Positions 1-6,085 of a stretch of 12,314 nt of DNA are shown in pieces (position 1 is the first letter of the stretch; the number at the start of each line of letters is the position of its first letter). The notes beneath the pieces were generated by a model. That model searched no databases, had not been told where the DNA came from, and saw only the letters and a program-made list of their open reading frames with translations. Source of the stretch: Candidatus Aerophobota bacterium. GTDB lineage: Bacteria; Aerophobota; Aerophobia; Aerophobales; B3-G15. The stretch is from positions 1 through 12,314 of the forward strand of contig JAUWJJ010000006.1 of the NCBI GenBank assembly GCA_030607765.1. Reading direction: 5' to 3'. A program made the position numbers and the translations under genes.

Positions 1-450
1 CTGAGTTCCTCTAATTTTTACCAGAGCCTTTAAAACACTGTCCCTGGTTATTCCTTGTTTCTGGAGTATTTGACTTGCCGGGCAATCTCTTCCCTCACAA
101 ATACCCAGCAAGAGATGCTCTGTGCTTAGATACTCATCTTTTAAATAATCAGCTTCTTTTTGAGCAAGGTCAAAAATTTTTTTTAAATTTGAAGAAATAT
201 ACACCTGGGATGTTCCCTCTCCTGTAATCTTGGGTAGTCTGTTTAGCTGCTGCGTTAACTGCGATACTATTAAATCTCAATTTGCCTCTAAACTTTTAAG
301 TAGAGATATCACCACTCCTTCTTTATCCTCAATTAATGAAACAAGCAAATGTTCAGGAAGAACTTGCTGATGATTCATCTTCTCAGTTATCTCCTGAGCT
401 CTTTGAATTCTTTCCTGAGTTTTTATAGTTAAATTATCCCATTTTAACAT
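1..450 (-). pseudogene. clpB: ClpB-type disaggregase, N-terminal part, interrupted by an in-frame TGA; runs off the left edge
   Basis: Translating leftward from the ATG at 450-448 gives 150 codons that read as the ClpB N-terminal (Clp_N) domain: NLTIKTQERIQRAQE near the start, PEHLL at residues 32-36, LPKITGEGTSQVYIS at 72-86 and the second repeat's STEHLLLGI at 109-117. This domain binds aggregated substrates in the hexameric ATP-driven disaggregase that works with DnaK. A clean AAGGAG ribosome site lies 8 nt upstream. Codon 58 is TGA (277-279), between EAN and DLIVSQL, and the reading frame is otherwise intact on both sides. Other genes in the window end at TGA, so the codon is probably not reassigned. 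The gene is either a young pseudogene or carries a sequencing or assembly error. The AAA+ modules lie outside the window, so ClpB versus ClpC or ClpA rests on the N-domain pattern only. No CIRCE element was seen upstream. Confidence 0.75.
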
Positions 451-507
451 AGTTTTCTCCTTAAATTTGATAGTGCAGAGGAAGCAATCTAAAAGTTTTC
501 CATCTAT

Positions 508-577
508 GTAGTCGCAGGCTTTAGCCTGCGCTTTTATGCATTAGTCTTCTCTTACGCAACCTAAAGGTTGCGGCTAC
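508..577. repeat. Modular palindromic element, copy 1 (two hairpin modules)
   Basis: A 70-bp element bounded by GTAGTCGC (508-515) and GCGGCTAC (570-577), an imperfect terminal inverted repeat. Inside are two perfect palindromes with 8-bp arms and 2-nt centres: 513-530 (CGCAGGCT/AGCCTGCG) and 555-572 (CGCAACCT/AGGTTGCG). Read on the minus strand it has the same module order as the element at 8697-8800. It lies in the divergent gap between clpB and the YhhQ-family gene. Its appearance fits a REP- or MITE-like non-coding repeat. No transposase is present in the window. Confidence 0.75.
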
Positions 578-710
578 CAAATACTCTGCTATCTCTGCGG
601 TGAATAATTATTAATTATTAGTAAAATAAAACTAAGAGTCAATCCCCATATTCTCTCAGAAAGGCTTGCCATTTTCCCTAAATTTTGCAAAATAATAACA
701 GGAGAAGAAA

Positions 711-1391
711 ATGCCTAATGAAATACTGTGGTTTATATTTATTATAGTTGATCTGAGCATCTCTCTTTTGGCTTTTCGTCTGTGGGGAAAAACCGGGCTT
801 TATATTATGGTAGTAGTTGGAACCATTGTCTGCAACATTCAGGTAATTAAGGTAGTCCAAATTTTTGGTTTAACAGCTACGCTTGGTAATATAGTTTATG
901 CCAGTATTTTCTTTAATACAGATATCTTAAGTGAAATTTATGGCAAAAAAGAGGCTCGTCAATCAGTATGGATGGGGTTTTTTGGTTTAATTGCCGCTAC
1001 AATAGCTATGCAGTTTGCAATAAGATTTAAACCAGATGTTTATGATACTATGCAACCTCATTTAGCGGCTATATTTAGTTTTCTGCCTCGAATTGTCTTT
1101 GCCAGCCTTATTGCTTACCTTGTTAGCCAGCATCATGATATATGGGCATTTCATTTCTGGAAGAGAAAAACCAAAGGAAAATACCTCTGGCTTCGCAATA
1201 ATGCCAGCACAATGGTAAGTCAGTTGATTGACACTACTTTATTTACCTTCTTAGCTTTCTGGGGTGTTTTTCCCCGGGATGTTTTCTGGCAAATATTTCT
1301 TACCACTTATATTTTCAAGTGGATCATTGCTGGTCTGGACACTCCCTTTATTTATTTAGCCCGCTGGATGGCTAAGAAACGTAATATGTGA
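711..1391 (+). CDS. YhhQ-family queuosine precursor transporter (Vut_1)
   Basis: A 226-aa integral membrane protein with about six hydrophobic segments. The family's hallmark motifs are present: TDILSEIYGKKEA at residues 70-82, LWLRNNASTMVSQLIDT at 159-175 and a C-terminal DTPF at 210-213. Members import 7-deazaguanine precursors (preQ0/preQ1) of the tRNA modification queuosine across the inner membrane; assignment to the family is secure, the exact substrate is inferred. Length is typical. The start is supported by CAGGAG 7 nt upstream of the ATG. It stands alone and is convergent with the nitroreductase. No queuosine synthesis genes are in the window, which would suit a salvage role. A preQ1 riboswitch was looked for upstream and not convincingly found. 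Confidence 0.88.
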   Translation: MPNEILWFIFIIVDLSISLLAFRLWGKTGLYIMVVVGTIVCNIQVIKVVQIFGLTATLGNIVYASIFFNTDILSEIYGKKEARQSVWMGFFGLIAATIAMQFAIRFKPDVYDTMQPHLAAIFSFLPRIVFASLIAYLVSQHHDIWAFHFWKRKTKGKYLWLRNNASTMVSQLIDTTLFTFLAFWGVFPRDVFWQIFLTTYIFKWIIAGLDTPFIYLARWMAKKRNM

Positions 1392-1430
1392 TGTGTAATG
1401 ATCCGGGATTAAATACTCATTACCCATCAC
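1388..1430. repeat. Inverted repeat between convergent genes
   Basis: The 14-nt arms at 1388-1401 and 1417-1430 pair with one mismatch around a 15-nt loop. The left arm overlaps the stop codon of the YhhQ-family gene. There is no T-run, so it is not a standard intrinsic terminator, but its place between two converging genes fits a role as a bidirectional 3'-end or mRNA-stabilising stem. It belongs to the low-complexity TGATG/TGTAATG type that often sits between bacterial genes. Confidence 0.5.
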
Positions 1431-1447
1431 ACATTACTTATCACTTG

Positions 1448-1963
1448 TTACTTCTTAAAGGTTTCATAACAAACTATCTCTTCTAATGATTTTCTAAATT
1501 TACTTTTTGGTTTATCAGCAGGGAAACCAAGGGGTAGAAGAGCTACTACTTTATATTTTTTTGGAATGTTTAATATTTTTCTCACTTCATCCTGATAAAA
1601 AGCTCCAATCCAGCAGGTTCCCAGACCTTCATCCACTGCTAATAGGGTCATATGGTCTACAGCTATAGCTAAATCTACAGGATAGCTGGGGACATCACAT
1701 CCCATAATATGCTCAGTTAGAAGAGCCACGGCTACAATAATCACCGGGGCTTCTCCTACAAAGCTCTGATTGGCTGCTGCTCGGGCAAGTTGCTCTCGAA
1801 GCTGAGAATTCTTAACTACAATAAATTTCCAGGGCTGGTGATTGTTAGCCGAAGGAGCTAATCGGGCTGCCTCCAGCACTTTCTTTATTTTCTCATCCGG
1901 TATCTCTTTGTCCTGATAAGCTCTTACGCTTCTCCTTGTTTGAATTGCCTCTTTTACTTCCAT
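1448..1963 (-). CDS. Nitroreductase-family FMN oxidoreductase
   Basis: A 171-aa protein of the NfsB/NOX-like nitroreductase fold: homodimeric, FMN-dependent and usually NAD(P)H-using. FMN-contact motifs are visible: RRSVR at residues 10-14, PSANNHQPW at 37-45, GLGTCWIGAF at 113-122 and LPLGFP at 143-148. The protein is at the short end of the family, as is common in anaerobes. The physiological substrate cannot be read from sequence; nitroaromatic, quinone or flavin reduction and dehalogenation are all known in the superfamily. The start is fixed by AAGGAG 7 nt upstream of the ATG, with a strong promoter behind it, so it is probably transcribed as a single gene with a leader of about 30 nt. 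Confidence 0.9.
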   Translation of the reverse strand: MEVKEAIQTRRSVRAYQDKEIPDEKIKKVLEAARLAPSANNHQPWKFIVVKNSQLREQLARAAANQSFVGEAPVIIVAVALLTEHIMGCDVPSYPVDLAIAVDHMTLLAVDEGLGTCWIGAFYQDEVRKILNIPKKYKVVALLPLGFPADKPKSKFRKSLEEIVCYETFKK

Positions 1964-2000
1964 TCGTTTCTCCTTAAAATTTAAGTTTTCTTTTGATTTT

Positions 2001-2029
2001 ATTATACTACATCTTTAAAAAAAATCCAA
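2001..2029 (-). promoter_or_regulatory. Sigma-70-type promoter of the nitroreductase gene
   Basis: On the minus strand there is TTGGAT (2029-2024), a 17-nt spacer containing a T-run, and a perfect TATAAT (2006-2001). The -10 box lies 37 nt upstream of the start codon with a good ribosome site in between. Spacing and -10 match are close to consensus. No operator-like palindrome overlaps it. Confidence 0.72.
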
Positions 2030-2205
2030 TTTCCTCTAACTCAGATCCAGCGGTTCATCTGTGCTTGGTGCGAGAGTTCTATCTATTTAGAAGAATCTTA
2101 GTCGCATCTTAATTAAAAAGCATTCCTCTTAACCGCTTTCAACGAATTTTTTAGCCATAATTTGTTGATAAAATTCTCTCATGTTTACCATTAATTCTTA
2201 AATAG

Positions 2206-2261
2206 TGACATATGCCTTCGCTTTCGCTCCGGCGCCCCTTCGGGGATGGGAACATATGTCA
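2206..2261. repeat. Palindromic element with 9-bp terminal inverted repeats
   Basis: TGACATATG at 2206-2214 is matched by its exact reverse complement CATATGTCA at 2253-2261. The interior is markedly GC-rich against AT-rich surroundings and contains CCCCTTCGGGG (2235-2245), a hairpin that can close a UUCG-type loop, plus the near-duplicate CCTTCGCTTTCGC. The whole can fold into a long stem. It looks like a small non-coding mobile or REP-like element. Only one copy is in this window, so repeat status is inferred. Confidence 0.55.
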
Positions 2262-2288
2262 TTATTATAGATGATTTGATGCGTTCAT

Positions 2289-2317
2289 TTGCCTTGAGAG
2301 AGAAATTATGGTAAGAT
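2289..2317 (+). promoter_or_regulatory. Candidate promoter for the ABC importer operon
   Basis: TTGCCT (2289-2294), a 17-nt spacer and TAAGAT (2312-2317) make a moderate sigma-70 match, placed so that transcription would begin just before the 38-codon leader ORF. The region is AT-rich, so a chance match is possible. Confidence 0.42.
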
Positions 2318-2341
2318 TTAGAATTGCAGGATTTAGATAGG

Positions 2342-2458
2342 ATGGCCAAAAATTCTAGACGGGGTTTACTGAATATTTACGAAAGCTTAACAGGACTTAT
2401 CTCAAAGAGCAAAACCTATATATCTGCTAAGAATATGAGCAAGACCCTTAAATTATGA
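2342..2458 (+). CDS. 38-aa leader ORF overlapping the first permease gene by ATGA
   Basis: ATG at 2342 opens a 38-codon frame (MAKNSRRGLLNIYESL at the start, KTLKL at the end) whose TGA (2456-2458) overlaps the permease ATG (2455-2457) as ATGA. The peptide is basic and shows no membrane segment or known domain; I do not recognise it. An AGGA lies about 9 nt before the ATG. The permease has no Shine-Dalgarno of its own, so termination of this ORF could supply ribosomes for it. It could instead be the last remnant of a decayed gene, or chance. A TAA at 2312 limits any upstream extension of the frame. Confidence 0.4.
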   Translation: MAKNSRRGLLNIYESLTGLISKSKTYISAKNMSKTLKL

Positions 2459-3330
2459 GAAAAAAGAATTTGGGATTTTTATTTATAATACCTGCATTGA
2501 TTTTGTATATATTTTTTGTGATATATCCTGCGGCCAATTCTATCAGACTAAGCTTTTTTAAGTGGAATGGCTTAACTCAAAATATGACTTTTGTTGGATT
2601 AAAAAATTATATAACTATGTTTACTAAGGACAGAATATTTTTAATATCATTAAAGAACTCTATTGTTTGGTTTTGCTTGATTGTGACAATTCCAACATTT
2701 TTAGGTCTTGTTATAGCTAATGTTATACACAGTGGAGTCTTTGCCAGGAATTTACATAGATTTATGATTTTAATTCCCTTTTTAATATCAGGTGTTGCAG
2801 TTGGTTTGATATGGAAGTTTATGTATAATCCCAGGTTAGGAACTGTAAATACTTTTTTGAATAAAATAAATTTAGAAATTTTTACGCGAGATTGGTTAGG
2901 GGATACCAAATTAGTAATATTTTCCCTTATAATAGCTAATATTTGGCAGTTAACAGGTTTGGCTATGATTATATTTTATGCGGGCATGCAATCAATCCCA
3001 GGTGAGATCTATGAAGCAGCGAAAGTTGATGGTGCATCCTCATTTTGTATTTTTAAAAATATAACGATACCTTTATTAAAAGAAGTAATGATAATAGTTG
3101 TTGTTCTTATGGCAACTGCATCCTGGAGGGTTTTCGATATAGTGTGGGTAGTAACACGAGGAGGACCTGCAAATAGAAGCCAGGTAGTAGGCTCCTGGAT
3201 GTATATAAATGCATTTAGAAGCTTTAAACAAGGATACGCTTCTGCTATAGCTGTTTTTATACTTTTAATAATACTAATACCTTCATTTATGTATATGAGG
3301 TTATCAACAAGAGAGGAGACAGAGTCTTGA
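2455..3330 (+). CDS. Sugar ABC transporter permease, MalF/UgpA type
   Basis: A 291-aa inner-membrane permease with six predicted transmembrane segments, starting with the hydrophobic stretch at residues 8-27. The cytoplasmic EAA loop that docks on the ATPase is intact at about 184-206 (EIYEAAKVDGASS ... IPLL). Length and pattern fit the CUT1 carbohydrate-uptake subfamily, where it pairs with the next gene product. No Shine-Dalgarno precedes the ATG; the ATGA overlap with the 38-codon ORF suggests coupled translation. The next permease starts 16 nt after the stop. The sugar cannot be told from the permease, but the nearby uxaE hints at uronates or uronate oligomers. Confidence 0.9.
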   Translation: MRKKNLGFLFIIPALILYIFFVIYPAANSIRLSFFKWNGLTQNMTFVGLKNYITMFTKDRIFLISLKNSIVWFCLIVTIPTFLGLVIANVIHSGVFARNLHRFMILIPFLISGVAVGLIWKFMYNPRLGTVNTFLNKINLEIFTRDWLGDTKLVIFSLIIANIWQLTGLAMIIFYAGMQSIPGEIYEAAKVDGASSFCIFKNITIPLLKEVMIIVVVLMATASWRVFDIVWVVTRGGPANRSQVVGSWMYINAFRSFKQGYASAIAVFILLIILIPSFMYMRLSTREETES

Positions 3331-3346
3331 TTTATGGGTGCATAAA

Positions 3347-4168
3347 ATGAGAAATTATCTTTCAAAAAGTATGAGTAATTTATTTTTGGTGGTAATAAGT
3401 TTTTTGTGGTTCGTTCCATTATACTCTCTCTTTGTTACTTCCTTTAAAACTGTTTCCGAGATTTCCAAAAATCCTATAGCCTTACCAAAGAGCTGGAGTT
3501 TACAATTTTATTTAGAATCCTGGATAAAGGGAAATTTATCAAAATTCTTTTTAAATAGTGCTATAATTTCCATTAGCGCTGTTATAATCGTCGTTTTTTT
3601 TTCTTCCTTAGCAGCGTATGGAATAACTAAAGCAAAATTTTCTGGTTATAGCTTCTTTTACCTTTTTTTCGTGGCTGGATTATTCATTCCAGCACAGATT
3701 CTTATTGTTCCTTTGTTTCATTTGATGTCTAAAACTCATTTGTTAAATACTTTTTATGGAGTAATATTATTATATGTTGCCTATGCCCTTCCATTCTGCA
3801 TTTTTCTGTTTTGTGGATTTTTTAAAGGTATATCAGAAGAGATAACTGCAGCTGCAAAAATTGACGGTTGTTCAGAGTTGGGAATTTATCTTAAAATTAT
3901 AATGCCTCTATCTAAACCTGTTATTGCTACTGTAGCAATTTTGCAATTTATGTGGTTTTGGAATGAGTATGTTTTTGCATTAGTATTTTTAAATAAGCCA
4001 AACGTCAAGACTTTACCTTTGGCATTAGCTCAATATGAGGTCGCTTACATTGCAAATTTTAGTTACTTAGCTTCTGGGATTATAATATCTATTATACCTA
4101 TTGCTGTTGCATATATAGCATTTCAGAGGTATTTTATAAGAGGATTAACTGAGGGAGCGGTAAAGTAA
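3347..4168 (+). CDS. Sugar ABC transporter permease, MalG/UgpE type
   Basis: The second CUT1 permease, 273 aa, has six transmembrane segments. An intact EAA loop lies at about residues 165-191 (EITAAAKIDGCSELG ... MPLSKP), and the MalG-typical C-terminal RYFIRGLTEGAVK is present. It forms the membrane channel with the preceding permease. I prefer ATG 3347 because GGGTG lies 7 nt before it and the N-terminus then matches the family; an in-frame GTG at 3338 would add three residues. It closes the permease pair; the binding-protein gene follows after 269 nt. No ATPase gene is present, so a shared MsmX-like ATPase elsewhere is likely. Confidence 0.9.
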   Translation: MRNYLSKSMSNLFLVVISFLWFVPLYSLFVTSFKTVSEISKNPIALPKSWSLQFYLESWIKGNLSKFFLNSAIISISAVIIVVFFSSLAAYGITKAKFSGYSFFYLFFVAGLFIPAQILIVPLFHLMSKTHLLNTFYGVILLYVAYALPFCIFLFCGFFKGISEEITAAAKIDGCSELGIYLKIIMPLSKPVIATVAILQFMWFWNEYVFALVFLNKPNVKTLPLALAQYEVAYIANFSYLASGIIISIIPIAVAYIAFQRYFIRGLTEGAVK

Positions 4169-4331
4169 AAAAATTTATAGCTTATCATTGTGCACTATCA
4201 ACCCACTGTTAGCTAAGAGCTTAAATCTCCTATTCGGTATAGGGGAAAACCAGACTCTTGAAGATGGGGTATTTAGGTGAAAAAGCTAAAATAAGATTAG
4301 AGGAAGGTGAGAAGATAAATAGGCCATGAGC

Positions 4332-4402
4332 TGGAAAATCAAAGAGAGCTTTTCCAAGAGAGAAGCGCTGAAAGGTCAATTGTTCTTTTTAATGACTTTC
4401 AG
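4332..4402 (+). promoter_or_regulatory. Structured leader upstream of the binding-protein gene
   Basis: Two hairpins can form in the permease/binding-protein gap: TGGAAAA (4332-4338) with TTTTCCA (4350-4356), and CTGAAAGGTCA (4368-4378) with TGACTTTCAG (4393-4402), which pairs with one bulged base. They end 36 nt before the binding-protein ATG. Intergenic stems in this position commonly allow different mRNA levels for binding protein and permeases, but function is inferred. The rest of 4169-4437 shows no gene and no clear promoter. Confidence 0.4.
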
Positions 4403-4437
4403 GGAAGAATGAACAAAGTCAATAAGGAGAGTATGAA

Positions 4438-5724
4438 ATGAAAAAATTATTATGGTTATTGGTGTTAGTGGTAAGCGTATCGATGATAACGAACTTTTCG
4501 GCAGCAGAAACCACTAAAAAAGGGGTAACACTAACATACTGGAATAGGTACAGTGGAGACCCATTTAAAGCTGGGATGCAAAAATTAATAGCAGATTTTC
4601 AAGCAAAGTATCCCTGGATAAAAATTGAAGAGAATTCAACATCTGATGCAGATTATAAAACAGCACTTCCGGTAATATTGGCTAGCGAAGAGCCTCCTGA
4701 TTTTTTTTATTGGTATGGCGGAAAAGCCTTAAAGCAGTTTGTTGACGCAGGATTGGTTTACAATTTAAATAATTATTATAGTAAATTTGGCTGGGAAAAA
4801 GATTTGGATTCTGTTTCATTAGAGGTAGTTAATTATGATGGAGTTTATTATGCAGTGCCAACTGAAGAAAGTATGACTCTTCTTTATGTAAATAAAACTA
4901 AATTTGAAGAGATGGGTTTAGGCTACCCGAAACGTGACGAGATAATTAGTTGGAAAGATTTTCTAAATCTATGTCAGAAAGTAAAAAGCAGGGGAATAAC
5001 GCCTATAATTTTAGGCAATGGGGATCAGTGGTGCAGCCAAATATGGTATGGGTATGTCATAGCAAATAATTTAGGAGTTGACGCTTTTTATGATATCCAT
5101 ACTGGGAAAAAACCATTTAATGATCCTGATGTAGTTGCAAGTCTTGATATAATAGATAAGGACCTGTTAAAAAATGGCTACTTTAATGATGATATAAATG
5201 GTTTGGATTATTTTGCGTCGCTTGGACCGTTTATAAAAAAAGGTGCCTTGTTTATGGGTCAAGTCTGGATGGAACAATTTATAATAATGGTTATGGGAGA
5301 CGATAAAATTGAATTAGATTATATGCTCTTTCCGCGAATTAATCCTGAGGTAGATTATGCTGTTGAAAAACACATAGAAGGGATTCAAGTTATGTCAGCA
5401 AAGACCAAGCATCCCGAAGAGGCAGCATTATGGCTGGATTTTATCATTTCTGAAGAGGCTGCAGAAAAATGGGTATCTTTTGTACCTTATTTAACGCCTA
5501 CCATTTCAGCGCAAGATAAAGTTTCAGAACGTAACCTTGAGGTTATGAAATCCATGGATGGATACGATGCCTTTTGGCTGCCTGATCACATAATAAATAG
5601 AGCGTTTGTAGTTAATTTTTATGCTGAATTGGGTGCTTTCTTTGGACAGATTCAGGACGCTAAAGCGACTTTGAATAATTTACAGGATTTTGCGAAAGAG
5701 TTAGATTACGTTGGTGCTAGATAA
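4438..5724 (+). CDS. Extracellular sugar-binding protein of the ABC importer (SBP family 1)
   Basis: A 428-aa secreted solute-binding protein. Residues 1-23 form a signal peptide (KK, hydrophobic core, cleavage after SAA). There is no lipobox cysteine, so it is a soluble rather than lipid-anchored binding protein, which points to a diderm cell with a periplasm. The mature part opens with VTLTYWNRYSGDP and has the typical SBP_bac_1 segments YAVPTEESMTLLYVNKTKFE and KHIEGIQVMSAKTKHPEEAA. It hands sugar to the two upstream permeases. A strong AAGGAG sits 8 nt before the ATG, unlike the first permease gene, fitting higher expression. The gene comes after the permeases; the reverse order is more usual. 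The exact ligand is not readable; an oligosaccharide or uronate is a guess from context. Confidence 0.9.
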   Translation: MKKLLWLLVLVVSVSMITNFSAAETTKKGVTLTYWNRYSGDPFKAGMQKLIADFQAKYPWIKIEENSTSDADYKTALPVILASEEPPDFFYWYGGKALKQFVDAGLVYNLNNYYSKFGWEKDLDSVSLEVVNYDGVYYAVPTEESMTLLYVNKTKFEEMGLGYPKRDEIISWKDFLNLCQKVKSRGITPIILGNGDQWCSQIWYGYVIANNLGVDAFYDIHTGKKPFNDPDVVASLDIIDKDLLKNGYFNDDINGLDYFASLGPFIKKGALFMGQVWMEQFIIMVMGDDKIELDYMLFPRINPEVDYAVEKHIEGIQVMSAKTKHPEEAALWLDFIISEEAAEKWVSFVPYLTPTISAQDKVSERNLEVMKSMDGYDAFWLPDHIINRAFVVNFYAELGAFFGQIQDAKATLNNLQDFAKELDYVGAR

Positions 5725-5858
5725 AAGCTAAAAATTAAAGTGGTGATTCAAGAGCTGACTGTATAGAGAAGATAGGTCTTTACTCTGTGCTGATTTAATC
5801 CCAGATTTGGTAGATTACTATTAACCCAGATTCGGTAAACTGGTAAAACTCTTCACTC

Positions 5859-5933
5859 GGGTAGGGGAGACTTTAGCCTCTCAATTAGCTCTAACTCTTA
5901 TTTTAGAAAGGGTGGGTAAAGTCACCCCTACCC
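5859..5933. repeat. Inverted-repeat element with 17-bp ends
   Basis: The arm at 5859-5875 and the reverse complement of 5917-5933 match at 16 of 17 positions (GGGTAGGGGAGACTTTA against GGGTAGGGGTGACTTTA), enclosing 41 nt of unrelated AT-rich sequence. The size and terminal symmetry suggest a MITE-like element or a long hairpin. It carries no coding capacity. One copy is seen here. Confidence 0.55.
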
Positions 5934-6026
5934 ATAAGAGAGATTGCTTCTGGTTATGGAAAAGTTATAGGAAAACTTAACTTCCGCGAAAACAGTTCCG
6001 GGACGATATTCCGAGATAAACTCGGT

Positions 6027-6055
6027 TTGCTTGAGATTTTTTGGTAGGTTAATTA
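6027..6055 (+). promoter_or_regulatory. Candidate promoter for the iron-sulfur protein gene
   Basis: TTGCTT (6027-6032), a 17-nt spacer and TAATTA (6050-6055) give a partial sigma-70 match about 30 nt before the start codon. The AT-rich setting makes this tentative. Confidence 0.3.
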
Positions 6056-6085
6056 AGGTTAGAATATTATACCAGGAGTTCTTAA

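Larger units (their letters stand above)
1964..2341. other. Gene-poor gap between the nitroreductase and the ABC importer genes
   Basis: No convincing coding region was found. The gap holds the divergent nitroreductase promoter (2001-2029), a palindromic element (2206-2261), a candidate promoter pointing right (2289-2317) and a 7-bp inverted pair AGCGGTT (2049-2055) / AACCGCT (2131-2137) that may be chance. The stretch 2040-2200 otherwise shows nothing I can name. Confidence 0.6.
5725..6085. other. Repeat-bearing gap between the binding protein and the iron-sulfur gene
   Basis: No gene was found. It holds an imperfect direct repeat (5795-5820 and 5821-5846, sharing CCCAGATTYGGTARA), an inverted-repeat element (5859-5933), a short hairpin CCGAG-ATAAA-CTCGG (6011-6025) with T-rich DNA behind it that could be a weak terminator, and a candidate promoter (6027-6055) with a good ribosome site before the next ATG. 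Confidence 0.6.

Noticed and set aside
508..577. CRISPR array or tRNA in the palindromic stretch
   Set aside because: There are no equal-length direct repeats with spacers and no cloverleaf. The structure is two adjacent palindromes shared with 8697-8800.
666..694. TTGCCA with a 17-nt spacer before an AT-rich hexamer, as promoter of the YhhQ-family gene
   Set aside because: The -10 candidate AAAATA is poor and would leave almost no leader before the ribosome site.
661..700. Possible preQ1-I riboswitch before the YhhQ-family gene: AGG/CCT stem and TTGC/GCAA pseudoknot
   Set aside because: The first stem is only 3 bp, the A-rich tail typical of the class is missing, and TTTTGCAAAA is self-complementary, so the pairing is likely chance. 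A covariance-model search would settle it.
3009..3419. Minus-strand open frame of 136 codons opposite the permease genes
   Set aside because: It has no recognisable domain or good ribosome site and lies entirely antisense to clear permease coding sequence.
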